DNA of 64,000 nt from Mycobacterium sp. 852002-51163_SCH5372311 (GCF_001667115.1 NZ_LZIJ01000171.1:124001-188000); one strand, 5' to 3'. Numbered from the stretch's first letter, positions 42,664 through 51,576 are shown. Program-made: numbers and translations. Notes: generated by a model not told the origin, from the letters alone.

Positions 42664-44343
42664 ATGGCCGAGGGCCCGGCACGAGCGAGCCGGTGGACCG
42701 CATGTCGCAATGCCTTGTCGAATGCGAACATTGCGCGGGCACAAGCATCGTTCGCTGCCGGCGGAATCGGACACGTGGCGTGGAATTCGACGATATTGGT
42801 CGTCACCTTCAATCGACTCGGCCCAATCGGTCCGGGCTGGTTCATCATCGTCCGGCAATTCACCGGGGCGATCGGCGCTCCCGTTTATGCCGCCCTGGCG
42901 GGGCGGTTCAGGCGTGAGCGCGTCCTGGCTGGCGCCATCGTTGCACGGGGGGTCGCAGTAGCGCTGGTGATTCCGCTGCTGGAACTTCACGCAGGGAACC
43001 CCCTCCTATTTCTTTTAATCGCAGTCGAAGGGTTGACGCAGTCCGCCCCGAGGGCATTGCACGACGCGCTGCTTCCGTGGTTGGCCGATTCGCCGGCCCA
43101 ACTGGTCGCGTCAAATGCACTGTCCTCTCTTCTCGAGGGCGCCGGGGTACTGGTCGGTGCAGGTGTGGCCGCGGTGGCTTTGTGGCTCTCGGGGCCCTCC
43201 GCCGCCTTGATGACGATCGTGATGCTGTGCGCGCTTGGAGCTTGGCCGCTTTACGCAATAAGTGGAATAGACACCCGTGTCACCCGTGACGGTTCACGAG
43301 TCCTCAACGAGCTCGTCGGCGGAGTCGGTGTACTTCGAGGGTTGGCGAGCGCTCGGGCAGTGGTCATCATCATCGCCGTCACCGCTTCGCTCACCGGCAT
43401 TGCGCAAAGCGTCTTTGCCAGCATCGCGACTGACCTTCTGCACATGGGTGCGGCGGGAACCCCGGTGCTGATTGGAGCTGTCGGTGTTGGGGGACTGGTC
43501 GGAGGATTCGCAAGCCTCTCACCCGGTCGCCGTTCGATGTCTTTTCCGTTGATAATCGGTCTTCTCATTTGCGCGTTGGCATTTTTCGCGCTGGCGGTGA
43601 CCTCGTCCAAAGTCCTGGCCATCCCGCTCCTGAGCGTGTGGAGCATCGGCGCAACCTATCAAATCGTGAGTGGCCGCACCCTGCTTCAAAGAAGTACGTC
43701 AGGGCGATCGCTAGACCTACTCGTCGGTATCAACGCCCTGATCGCTGTCGCGACCGTCGGCGTGGCTGCGCTTGGCGCTGCGGAACTCAACGCTGTTATC
43801 GGAGTGCGGGGGACACTCGGCGTGGCCGGCGGTTTGGCGATGCTGGGCGCGTTGTACGGCGTGGGACGCCTGATGCGGGTCGAAAGGCGATTTCCGACGC
43901 ACCACGAAGAACTTGACGCCATCAGAAGCGTGGAAGCGTTTAGACCACTTTCTGTTGCGGCCGCGGACCAGCTCGCCGCTGCTCTCATCGCCGTGCCGGC
44001 CACCGAGGGTGATGTCATCGTCCGACAAGGTGAGGCCGGAGAGGACATGTTTCTCATTGGCTCCGGCGTCTTCGACGCCACCATAGACGGCCAGCGCATA
44101 CGAACGATGCATCACGGTGACCACTTCGGCGAGATTGCCCTGCTGTTTGATGCGGCACGCACGGCCACGGTGGGGTGCCTGGAAGCAGGCACGCTCTGGC
44201 GCCTGCGCCGAGAGGATTTCTTGCGGACCATGACGGGAAACTCGACCAGCAAGGAAGTGATCACGGCGATCGCTGACCAGCGGCTCGCTCATGCCGGCGA
44301 GATCGGCTTCCCAACGGGCGACGGGAGTGTCGACGTCGACTGA
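42664..44343 (+). CDS. MFS transporter fused to cyclic-nucleotide-binding domain
   Basis: 559 residues from ATG 42664. Residues about 20-400 form around 11-12 hydrophobic segments of major facilitator type, with VVTFNRLGPIGPGWFIIVRQ and later VLIGAVGVGGLVGGFASLS. Residues about 423-520 form a cNMP-binding fold with DVIVRQGEAGEDMFLIGSGV and the phosphate cassette FGEIALLFDAARTATV, containing the usual Glu and Arg. Similar fusions occur in mycobacteria. It is divergent from the ATP-grasp gene, so they share a 232-base upstream region (possible TATTAT -10 near 42471). It is a candidate exporter for the peptide product, gated by cAMP. Confidence 0.8.
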   Translation: MAEGPARASRWTACRNALSNANIARAQASFAAGGIGHVAWNSTILVVTFNRLGPIGPGWFIIVRQFTGAIGAPVYAALAGRFRRERVLAGAIVARGVAVALVIPLLELHAGNPLLFLLIAVEGLTQSAPRALHDALLPWLADSPAQLVASNALSSLLEGAGVLVGAGVAAVALWLSGPSAALMTIVMLCALGAWPLYAISGIDTRVTRDGSRVLNELVGGVGVLRGLASARAVVIIIAVTASLTGIAQSVFASIATDLLHMGAAGTPVLIGAVGVGGLVGGFASLSPGRRSMSFPLIIGLLICALAFFALAVTSSKVLAIPLLSVWSIGATYQIVSGRTLLQRSTSGRSLDLLVGINALIAVATVGVAALGAAELNAVIGVRGTLGVAGGLAMLGALYGVGRLMRVERRFPTHHEELDAIRSVEAFRPLSVAAADQLAAALIAVPATEGDVIVRQGEAGEDMFLIGSGVFDATIDGQRIRTMHHGDHFGEIALLFDAARTATVGCLEAGTLWRLRREDFLRTMTGNSTSKEVITAIADQRLAHAGEIGFPTGDGSVDVD

Positions 44344-44457
44344 CTGCTGCTCAGAGCAACGTGTCCCATTCGTGTTGCCGACCAGATGGCTGCCTCACCG
44401 GAGCCCGGATCCGGCTGAATTCGCTCCCCGGCGGTGCCGGTTTGTAGGCTTTCGGAC

Positions 44458-46275
44458 ATGCCGTTCAACAACGGCGAGGTCTTCGCTGGCTACGTCATCC
44501 AGCGCTTACTCGGCACTGGTGGTACAGGTGAGGTTTACCTCGCCCAGCATCCTCGTCTGCCTCGTCACGACGCGCTGAAGATCTTGTCGCTGTCCGCAAC
44601 AGCCGACGACGAGTTCCGCGCACGATTCAATCGCGAAGCCGAATTGGCGGCGACGCTGTGGCACCCGCACATCGTCGGCGTTCTCGATCGTGGTGAGTTC
44701 AACGGCCGGCTCTGGATCTCGATGGAATACGTGGACGGCACTGACGCCGGCCGATTGGTTCGGGAGCGCCACCCGCGCGGCATGTCAGAACCAGAGGTCA
44801 CGGAAATTGTGACGGCGGTCGCCGATGCACTCGACTTCGGTCACGATCGCCGTCTGCTCCATCGTGACGTCAAGCCTGAGAACATCCTCGTGACCGCAGC
44901 CGATGGCAACCGACGCAGGGTGTTGCTGACCGACTTCGGCATCGCCCGCAGAATCGACGACGTCAGCAACCTCACTGAGGCCAACGTCGCTATCGGAACC
45001 ATCAGTTACGTTGCCCCAGAGCAACTCCTGGGGAAGCCACTTGACGGGCGAGCGGATCAATATGCGCTGGCTGCCACGACCTTCTTCCTACTGACAGGCG
45101 CGCCGCCTTTCCAAGACCCCAATCGCGCCGTCGTACTGAGCCAGCATCTCAACGCGCCACCGCCGCGGATCTCGCGGCGGCGACCCGACCTCACGCACCT
45201 GGACGCCGTGCTGGCACGGGCGCTGGCCAAAGACCCGGCCGAGCGATACCCGAGTTGCGCCGCCTTCGCCCAGGCCCTCAGCCAGCAAGGTCCCGGCCAC
45301 GAGGCAGCTGCACCGCGTGCGCGATCGGGCTTGCCCGCGCCGGGGGCGAGCGCCGCCGAGAACCCTGGTTCGGCCGAACGTCCGGCCACGCAGCGTCTCG
45401 AACGCCTCGTCGTCAACGGGATCGCACGCGGCGTACGGCAAAGCTCCGTCGGTGCGCACGATGACGTCGGGATCTTGTCCTTTCAGGTGATCCCATACGA
45501 ACCACTGGACAACGGGTGTACTCATGTTCCCGTGGAAATCCAGACTGATCTCGTTGACGGTCAGCTCGCAGACGGAGACGAGGTAGAGGTCAGCGGCACT
45601 TGGGACGGCGACACCCTCGATGCCGACAAAATCATCAACTTTTCGATTGAACCTCGGCCGAAGAGCCGTCGGTCCAAAGTTCGCCCCGAATCACCGCGAG
45701 ACAAGGCGCCGAAGACCAGAAAAGTCCGACTCGTTGCCGTCGCCGCCGCCCTTGGTGTGATCGTGCTGATTGCGGGTGCGGTTGTGTACTTCACCCAGGG
45801 ATTCGGCACTTGGAGTCGCCCCGGGCCCATCGTCAAGCCGGTGAGCGCCACGGTGTTTTCGCCAGACGGTGCCCCCGACAATCCGCAGAACGCAAAACTG
45901 GCGATCGACGGCAACCCGAAGACGGCGTGGTCCACCGTCACTTATCAGGACGCCGTCCCTTTCCCGAGATTCATCGAAGGAATGGGCCTGTTGCTGCACC
46001 TCTCGGAACCGACGGCACTGAGCGTCGTGACAATCGACGTGTCCAGCACAGGAACCCAGGTACAGATCCGCTCGTCGCCCACCCAAGCCCCAGCCAAATT
46101 GGCCGATACCACCCCGCTGACTCCCACGACGTCACTACAGCCGGGGCACAATCGGATCGCGGTGAATAACCGAACCAAGACGTCCAACGTGTTGGTGTGG
46201 ATCTCGACTTTGGGCACGACCGACGGTCAGAGCCGGACGGCGATCTCCGAGATCACCCTGCAAGCCGCCGCATAG
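44458..46275 (+). CDS. Receptor Ser/Thr protein kinase with MviN-like outer domain
   Basis: 605 residues from ATG 44458. Kinase domain: glycine loop LGTGGTGEVYLA (about 18), ALKILS Lys near 41, HRDVKPENIL (about 135), DFGIARR (about 159), and GTISYVAPEQ. A second cytoplasmic stretch at about 325-400 (EVEVSGTWDGDTLDADKI) resembles a small beta domain. One membrane segment lies at about 421-445, followed by an extracellular domain (TVFSPDGAPDNP, AIDGNPKTAWST) like the galactose-binding-type tail of mycobacterial MviN. This fusion could link lipid II or cell-wall ligand sensing to phosphorylation. It begins 114 bases after the MFS gene. Confidence 0.85.
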   Translation: MPFNNGEVFAGYVIQRLLGTGGTGEVYLAQHPRLPRHDALKILSLSATADDEFRARFNREAELAATLWHPHIVGVLDRGEFNGRLWISMEYVDGTDAGRLVRERHPRGMSEPEVTEIVTAVADALDFGHDRRLLHRDVKPENILVTAADGNRRRVLLTDFGIARRIDDVSNLTEANVAIGTISYVAPEQLLGKPLDGRADQYALAATTFFLLTGAPPFQDPNRAVVLSQHLNAPPPRISRRRPDLTHLDAVLARALAKDPAERYPSCAAFAQALSQQGPGHEAAAPRARSGLPAPGASAAENPGSAERPATQRLERLVVNGIARGVRQSSVGAHDDVGILSFQVIPYEPLDNGCTHVPVEIQTDLVDGQLADGDEVEVSGTWDGDTLDADKIINFSIEPRPKSRRSKVRPESPRDKAPKTRKVRLVAVAAALGVIVLIAGAVVYFTQGFGTWSRPGPIVKPVSATVFSPDGAPDNPQNAKLAIDGNPKTAWSTVTYQDAVPFPRFIEGMGLLLHLSEPTALSVVTIDVSSTGTQVQIRSSPTQAPAKLADTTPLTPTTSLQPGHNRIAVNNRTKTSNVLVWISTLGTTDGQSRTAISEITLQAAA

Positions 46276-46295
46276 CCTCCTAGCCGGGCGCGGAT

Positions 46296-47066
46296 CTACA
46301 GATTCGCGAAGCAGGCGTCGTCCCGTGGGATGGATGCGTTATGCGTCGAATAGTGGCCCACCACTCCGCTATCCGTCACTTGCACGCTGTCGGCGTGGAT
46401 GCCGAGTGGGTAGTTATCGGTCAGCTCGTTGGCAAAAGCGTCCAAGGCGGGCTGCACCGACTCGCTGGGCAGCGTGAAGCCGAGCCCGCTCAGGCTGACG
46501 ACCTTCAGCCCAACACCGTTGGCCCCTACCTGCGGTTTGGCGGTGATGCTGCCCAGCACGCCATGCAGCTGGATCGTGCCGTCGGACGGATTGGTCTTGA
46601 CGTCGCTGAGGAAGCTGCCGAACAACGGAATGGAGTTCTGCACGGTTTGCTTGATCCCGTCCGATGACCAGGTGACAGTGGCGTCCAACGCCCCGATCGT
46701 GCCTTTTGAGTTGGCGGTGCTCTGCAGCCGTACGTCGTCAATCCTCACCTGGGCCTTCATGAACTTGGCCTTCCGGATCTGATTCCCCGCAGTCGTGATC
46801 GAGATGTCGCCGTAGTGGCCGGTCATGTGTTGCAACAGAAACGGCCTTGCCCCGAACGACACGCTGGCCTTGTCCTGCACCGCGCACTCGGTGGCCGCCG
46901 CGACCGCACTGACGGCGCGGTGCCGTGCATACAGCTCCGCGCCGACGAGGCTCGCAGTGGCCAGGGACACAACGATGACGACGACCAGGACGATCGACAG
47001 CGGATCGCCGAGGCGAAAGCGTCGCACCTTCGGATTCCCGGGGGCCTCGGTCACCGGCGAGGACAT
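46296..47066 (-). CDS. DUF2993 (LmeA-like) membrane-anchored protein
   Basis: 256 residues from ATG 47066, with AGGAGG just four or five bases upstream. A short cytoplasmic tail and a hydrophobic segment (about 20-45, LSIVLVVVIVVSLATAS) precede an outer domain with VSFGARPFLLQHMTGHYGDI, the DUF2993 hallmark. LmeA of mycobacteria binds phospholipid and supports lipomannan elongation. The gene follows four bases after the stop of the truncated DUF1254 gene, so they form one transcript. Confidence 0.8.
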   Translation of the reverse strand: MSSPVTEAPGNPKVRRFRLGDPLSIVLVVVIVVSLATASLVGAELYARHRAVSAVAAATECAVQDKASVSFGARPFLLQHMTGHYGDISITTAGNQIRKAKFMKAQVRIDDVRLQSTANSKGTIGALDATVTWSSDGIKQTVQNSIPLFGSFLSDVKTNPSDGTIQLHGVLGSITAKPQVGANGVGLKVVSLSGLGFTLPSESVQPALDAFANELTDNYPLGIHADSVQVTDSGVVGHYSTHNASIPRDDACFANL

Positions 47067-47070
47067 CCTC

Positions 47071-47541
47071 CTACACCCTTTCGATTCGTAACAGACTGTA
47101 GGCGTTGTGTGTGGTGCACCGGACGGCGACGAAGCCTTCGGGCACGTCGCCGTCGTAATCGGTTGGCAGCACGAGGTATTTGGCTCCGGCACCCTGGTCG
47201 TAGCCGGTGTTTCCGACGTTGATTAGCGGCTCGTTCCAGCCATTGATGATGGCGCCGTACAACGCCTGTTCGCTGGCGGCGGGAATGTCGATGACGACGG
47301 GACCGTCGGCGATAGTGATGAAGTACATGACGTAGCTGGTCGAATGGTTCGGGGTCGTCGTCTGGTTCATCCAGGTGTTCGGATTGGACCAGAAGATGCA
47401 GTCGTTGTACCGGGCCCCGGCGCGGAAATACGCCTGCCGCATTGCGTCAACGTTCACCAAGGGCATGTCCCAGATCGCGGCCTCGACCGCGCGCCGATCG
47501 ACCGCCCGCCGGTGCAAATCCTCAACGGTAGACGTCGGCAT
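47071..47541 (-). pseudogene. Truncated DUF1254 protein gene
   Basis: 156 residues from ATG 47541. The DUF1254 core is clear: VEAAIWDMPLVNVDAMRQAY, VMYFITIADGPVVIDIPAAS and ALYGAIINGWNEPLINVG. Full proteins of this family are typically about 450 residues, with a following DUF1214 domain; here the reading frame stops at NAYSLLRIERV, exactly where the second half should continue. The stop overlaps the ribosome site of the LmeA-like gene. It may be a domain-sized survivor of a deletion, still possibly expressed. Confidence 0.6.
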
Positions 47542-47700
47542 GCGGCAACCCCTTTTCACGCGAAGACCAGATCCCCGTACTAGGTCGACCGTAGCCGCCC
47601 GGCCGCCTTCGAGGTCCGAGGTGCAGGCGCAGCGGTCTGACCGTGGTGCGCCCCACGGGTGGTCTTGTCCCGCCTTGATCCGGCTTATGCTGCGCCCATG

Positions 47701-48843
47701 GACGTCTTCACCGACACGTCGACGCGGGCGCTGTTTCGGCGGTCGTTGACGTCCGCGCGGGCATTGGCTGGAAATCGACCGCCATCGGATTGTGCGGTGG
47801 TCGATGGTCCGAAGCTGTGCAGTCTGCTCGCCGGTGTGGCGAGTGATGCACGCCTGGTTGAGGTCCCAGTCAGCCGTCGTCCGTGGACGTCGAGTGGCGT
47901 ACGCGTCAAGCAGGGAGATCGGGTGACGTGGCTGGCGTGGGGGCGAGCCTATGCGCTGATAGAGCGGGGAATTGGCGCCGGGCCGAGCTTCGGGTTGCTC
48001 GGCCGTGTCGAAGACGGGCCGGTTCAGATGAGCGCCCGTCCCACGTTCACGTTCACCGCCGACCGGGACGGTGAGTTGCGGTTCGGTGGGCGTTTACCTG
48101 GCGAGCTGCTGTCGAGTGGCGAAGTCCGGACCGACCGCGTCCCGTTTCGTGTGATCCGTGGAGGCTTCAGTGCCGTTGTCGCAGTCTGGCCGCAGGGCAG
48201 CGATGTCCACCATGAACTCGAACAAATCGTTTCCCTGGACTCGTCGGGACTGTGCACGATCGAGCTTCAGCGGCTGTCGGACCCACCTCGCCCACCGGAC
48301 GGCTGGTTCTACCATCCGCTTCTGGGGCACGAGGAGGTGTACACCTCGACCGACGACGGTATCCAGGTGGACTGTTGCGACACTGTCGCGATCATTCGTC
48401 ATCCCGTGAATGTCGAACTAGATGATCGGTTGCGGTTGCGCTGGTCGTGGCGTCTCGATCAGCTTCCGTCCTCGTTGCCGGAGAACACGATCCTGACGCA
48501 CGACTACGTGAGCATCGCCGTCGAGTTCGACGACGGGCAGGATCTCACCTGGTACTGGAGTTCGACCCTCCCTCAGGGTTTGTCCTATCGGTGTCCGCTC
48601 GATCATTGGCGGCACCGCGAAACGCATATCGTGGTCCGCAGCGGGACCGCGGACCTGGGCCGCTGGGTCACCGACGAACGACCGATCCTTGCTGACCATC
48701 AAGCTGCCATCGGCGGCCGTCCCCCGCAGCGGGTGGTTGCGGTCTGGCTGATCGCCACCAGCCTCGCCCAGCACAACAGCGCAGTTGGGGCGTTCGGCAG
48801 TATCGAACTCGACGCTGGAACACGGCCAATCACAGTCCTTTGA
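47701..48843 (+). CDS. DUF3047 protein with lectin-like N-terminal part
   Basis: 380 residues from ATG 47701. The middle (about 40-160) contains VRVKQGDRVTWLAWGRAY and a beta-rich stretch resembling the PA-IL galactose-binding lectin fold. The C-terminal ~150 residues match DUF3047: LRWSWRLDQLPSSLPENTIL, DDGQDLTWYWSSTLP, HIVVRSGTADLGRWVTDERP. No signal peptide is visible. Function unknown. It is divergent from the DUF1254 relic. Confidence 0.6.
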   Translation, partial: DVFTDTSTRALFRRSLTSARALAGNRPPSDCAVVDGPKLCSLLAGVASDARLVEVPVSRRPWTSSGVRVKQGDRVTWLAWGRAYALIERGIGAGPSFGLLGRVEDGPVQMSARPTFTFTADRDGELRFGGRLPGELLSSGEVRTDRVPFRVIRGGFSAVVAVWPQGSDVHHELEQIVSLDSSGLCTIELQRLSDPPRPPDGWFYHPLLGHEEVYTSTDDGIQVDCCDTVAIIRHPVNVELDDRLRLRWSWRLDQLPSSLPENTILTHDYVSIAVEFDDGQDLTWYWSSTLPQGLSYRCPLDHWRHRETHIVVRSGTADLGRWVTDERPILADHQAAIGGRPPQRVVAVWLIATSLAQHNSAVGAFGSIELDAGTRPITVL

Positions 48844-48893
48844 GCACTGGATGGTTCACTCGTTGCAAGCCGGCGCAGCCGCCAGGCTGAGGC

Positions 48894-49373
48894 CTACTTC
48901 GAGGTCAACTGGGCGCGGCGGGTCACGAGCGTGGAGCCGGCCGCGGTGGCGAGCAGGATCGTTGCCTCGGTGGTGTGGACGATGTTGCCGAAGGTGTCGA
49001 CGGCCATCACATGCAAGACGTTGTCGCCGCCAACGAAGCCGAGCGCGGCGATGAGCAGGTAGAACGGACCGCAAATCCAGGTGTAAGCCAACGCGCGACC
49101 GCGGATCGTTGCGGCCACCAGTGCGGCGACGCCGGTGACCAGGTGGAACAGGGCGTGCCAGCCGTTGACGGTGACCGGGATGAAGCCGAGGAACTGGATC
49201 GTGCAGGACCGCATGTGCCCGCCGCCGAAGGCCATGTCCGGGTAAATCCCGAAGGCGATGATTCCGTTGAGGGTGAACCAAATTCCGACGACGAAGACGA
49301 AGAACTGCAGCGGCGCCGCGAGGACCGCGTTGACGTAGCGCAGGGCGTGGCCGCGAAACGTATCAAAGCTCAT
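48894..49373 (-). CDS. DUF4383 membrane protein
   Basis: 159 residues from ATG 49373. Four hydrophobic segments: LQFFVFVVGIWFTLNGIIAF, VNGWHALFHLVTGVAALVAA, FYLLIAALGFVG and a last one near FGNIVHTTEATILL. The conserved WHALFHL-type histidines are typical of DUF4383. Function unknown; often near stress or lipid genes in actinobacteria. Confidence 0.75.
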   Translation of the reverse strand: MSFDTFRGHALRYVNAVLAAPLQFFVFVVGIWFTLNGIIAFGIYPDMAFGGGHMRSCTIQFLGFIPVTVNGWHALFHLVTGVAALVAATIRGRALAYTWICGPFYLLIAALGFVGGDNVLHVMAVDTFGNIVHTTEATILLATAAGSTLVTRRAQLTSK

Positions 49374-49399
49374 CGTGCGGTCCCCCAAATACAGTGACG

Positions 49400-49621
49400 T
49401 CAGTCTCGGCGCAATGCGGCTTGTGTTTCCTGGTGGAGCCTCCAATCAGGCTCCGAGTCACGCACGTCCCGCTCCATCCGCCCTTTGAAGTCCGCCACCA
49501 CGCGCCCCTCCTGTGCCCAACCGCTACGCACGCCTGCCAGCAATCGTGCTACGCCCGGCGCCTCGGCACAGCGGCATAGCTCAGATGCCCGATACCTGCG
49601 CCCGGCACTAGTGACAATCAT
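49400..49621 (-). CDS. Possible small hypothetical protein (weak)
   Basis: A 73-codon frame starting at ATG 49621, between the DUF4383 and antitoxin genes. The start lies inside a 28-base inverted repeat (49618-49645). Residues include ASELCRCAEAPGVARLLAGV and EPDWRLHQETQAALRRD. No family, no clear ribosome site. It may be a shadow, but the 309-base gap holds no other gene. Confidence 0.3.
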   Translation of the reverse strand: MIVTSAGRRYRASELCRCAEAPGVARLLAGVRSGWAQEGRVVADFKGRMERDVRDSEPDWRLHQETQAALRRD

Positions 49622-49645
49622 GATGCTTAGTCTTATACATCATGA
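49618..49645. promoter_or_regulatory. Inverted repeat upstream of the toxin-antitoxin pair
   Basis: TCATGATG (49618-49625) and CATCATGA (49638-49645) are perfect complements. The first arm lies 57 bases upstream of the antitoxin ATG. Ribbon-helix-helix antitoxins repress their own promoters through such repeats, so this is the likely operator. Confidence 0.5.
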
Positions 49646-49682
49646 TGCACTAGGAGTCGATTCGAGATGATAGAGTCGAAAC

Positions 49683-49913
49683 ATGCGTACGACAGTCGAC
49701 TTGGACGACGACACCGCGAAAGCGATAGAGCAGCTACGCCGCGACCGCGGAATCGGCACCAGTGAGGCGGTCAACCAACTCATCCGACGAGGCCTGCTGC
49801 CACGGGACCCCGGCATGCCGTTCAAACAAAAAACAGCGCGACTCGGTATCCGCATTGACGTTTCGAACGTGGCGCAGGCGCTCGAGGACCTCGACGGGAT
49901 CGAGGCGCGATAA
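49683..49913 (+). CDS. VapB-type ribbon-helix-helix antitoxin
   Basis: 76 residues. The N-terminal beta strand MRTTVDLDDDTAKAIEQL and the helix IGTSEAVNQLIRRGL match the RHH fold of VapB/DUF2191 antitoxins; the C-terminal part would neutralise the toxin. The toxin starts one or two bases after its stop. Confidence 0.8.
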   Translation: MRTTVDLDDDTAKAIEQLRRDRGIGTSEAVNQLIRRGLLPRDPGMPFKQKTARLGIRIDVSNVAQALEDLDGIEAR

Positions 49914-49914
49914 T

Positions 49915-50355
49915 TTGTTGGTCGACGCGAACATCCTGCTTTACGCCGTCGATGAGACCAGCACCTTCCATGAGGCGTCACGTTGCTGGCTTGAACGTGC
50001 ACTCAACGGAAGCCGGCGCGTGGGTATTCCGTGGAGTTCGGCGACCGCGTTCGTTCGAATCGCCACCCACCCACGGGCGTTGCATTCACCCCTGACTCCG
50101 CCGGAAGCGTGGTCTTACGTCGAGGATTGGCTCGATGCACCCACAACATGGATTCCGGCTCCGGGGCCGGGTTACCGAAAGATTTTCGCCCGGCTAGTCC
50201 GCGAACTGGAGCTGCGCGCAAACCTGGTCAGCGACGCGGCGCTTGCTGCGTTGTGTATCGAACACGGCTTGACGATCATCAGCGCCGACTCGGATTTCGC
50301 GCGATTCAGTGAAGTCCAGTGGGTCAATCCCATTCAGACGGTTGGCGACAGGTGA
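49915..50355 (+). CDS. VapC-type PIN-domain toxin
   Basis: 146 residues from TTG 49915 (or 49918), immediately after the antitoxin stop. PIN acidic residues are seen: VDANILLYAVDE at the N-terminus, a Glu in FHEASRCWLE, and SDAALAALCIEHGLTIISAD then SDFARF near the C-terminus. VapC toxins are Mg-dependent RNases that cut tRNA or rRNA. It overlaps the convergent alcohol dehydrogenase gene by 22 bases. Confidence 0.8.
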   Translation: MLVDANILLYAVDETSTFHEASRCWLERALNGSRRVGIPWSSATAFVRIATHPRALHSPLTPPEAWSYVEDWLDAPTTWIPAPGPGYRKIFARLVRELELRANLVSDAALAALCIEHGLTIISADSDFARFSEVQWVNPIQTVGDR

Positions 50356-51395
50356 GCCAACGTTCCTGCATCCTCCAGAACTTCTCCTCTGATTTTTACG
50401 ACCACCTTGCCCTTTGCGCGCCCCTTTTCTACGTAGGCCAAAGCGTCCCTGGTCGATTGGAATGGAAAGACCCGATCCACAACAGGACGGATGACACCGA
50501 AATCAATGAGGTCCCCGAGCTCGCGCAACTGGTCACCACTCGCTTTCATGAACAAGAACGAGTAGGTCACTCCGCGCCGCTTGGCTTTCCGTCTGATCTT
50601 GAAACTGAGGAGGCGCATCGCTTGTATCAAAAGCCAGTTCACCCCGAACTCTTTGGCAAAGTTGGGTTCAGGCGGCCCTGCCACGGAGATGACTTTGCCG
50701 CCGGGTTTGAGCACCCGCAGCGACTTTTCGAGTGTCTCGCCGCCCTGGGTGTCGAGTACCACGTCGTAATCGCGCAGGATGGCTTCGAAATCGTTGTTCT
50801 TGTAGTCGATGACGACATCTGCTCCGAGACTTCTGACCCATGGAACGTTCGCAGTGCTGGTGGTTGTAGCGACAGTCGCCCCGAGATGCTTGGCCAGTTG
50901 AATGGCGATCGTCCCGACACCTCCGGAGCCGGCGTGGATGAGCACCTTCTGGCCGGGTTGTAGCTTTGCTTTTTCGATCAGGGCTTGCCAAGCGGTCAGA
51001 CCGACCAGAGGTACCGAAGCTGCTTGTTCCATATCTAGCCGGTGCGGTTTTTTGGCGACGTCGTTCTCGGCGATTGCGATCAATTCCGCGAAAGTGCCAA
51101 TCCGGTCTTGAGCGGGCCTCGCGTAGACTTCGTCACCTGGCTTGAATCGCTGAATCTCGGGGCCAGCCTTGACGACAGTGCCGGCGAGATCGTTGCCCAG
51201 GACCAGCGGCAATTGGTAGGGCAGAAGGAGTTTGAGCTCGCCATTCCTGATCTTCAGATCCAAGGGATTGATGCTGGCGGCGTGGATTCGGACCAAGACG
51301 TCACCGTCCCGCAATTCGGGCTCGGGCGCCTCGATAGCCTGAAGGCTTTCCTTCTTTCCATATCGGCTGATAGCAAAAGCTTTCATCGTGTTCAT
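50334..51395 (-). CDS. NADP-dependent quinone oxidoreductase-like MDR enzyme
   Basis: 353 residues from ATG 51395 (AGGAG seven bases upstream). The N-half has VRIHAASINPLDLKIRNGEL; the Rossmann half has VLIHAGSGGVGTIAIQLAKH near residue 150. No zinc-ligand pattern is evident, so it is of the quinone-reductase/enoyl-reductase type. The 181-base gap upstream, before the alpha/beta hydrolase, holds no recognised feature. Confidence 0.85.
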   Translation of the reverse strand: MNTMKAFAISRYGKKESLQAIEAPEPELRDGDVLVRIHAASINPLDLKIRNGELKLLLPYQLPLVLGNDLAGTVVKAGPEIQRFKPGDEVYARPAQDRIGTFAELIAIAENDVAKKPHRLDMEQAASVPLVGLTAWQALIEKAKLQPGQKVLIHAGSGGVGTIAIQLAKHLGATVATTTSTANVPWVRSLGADVVIDYKNNDFEAILRDYDVVLDTQGGETLEKSLRVLKPGGKVISVAGPPEPNFAKEFGVNWLLIQAMRLLSFKIRRKAKRRGVTYSFLFMKASGDQLRELGDLIDFGVIRPVVDRVFPFQSTRDALAYVEKGRAKGKVVVKIRGEVLEDAGTLAHLSPTV

Positions 51396-51576
51396 GTCGA
51401 TCTCCTGATGGTCATTGCCCGGGCCTCGGCCGCGCCAAGGCGTTTCCGCAGCGAGGGTTTTGTCGATCCCGCGTTTCTCGGGATGGCATCGGCGACAAGA
51501 ACGTGGTTGGGCGCTTGTAGCCGCTGAGATTGCGCGCGCAAAGTGCTTGCAGCGCTGCGGGTCGATGGTCAGGGGT

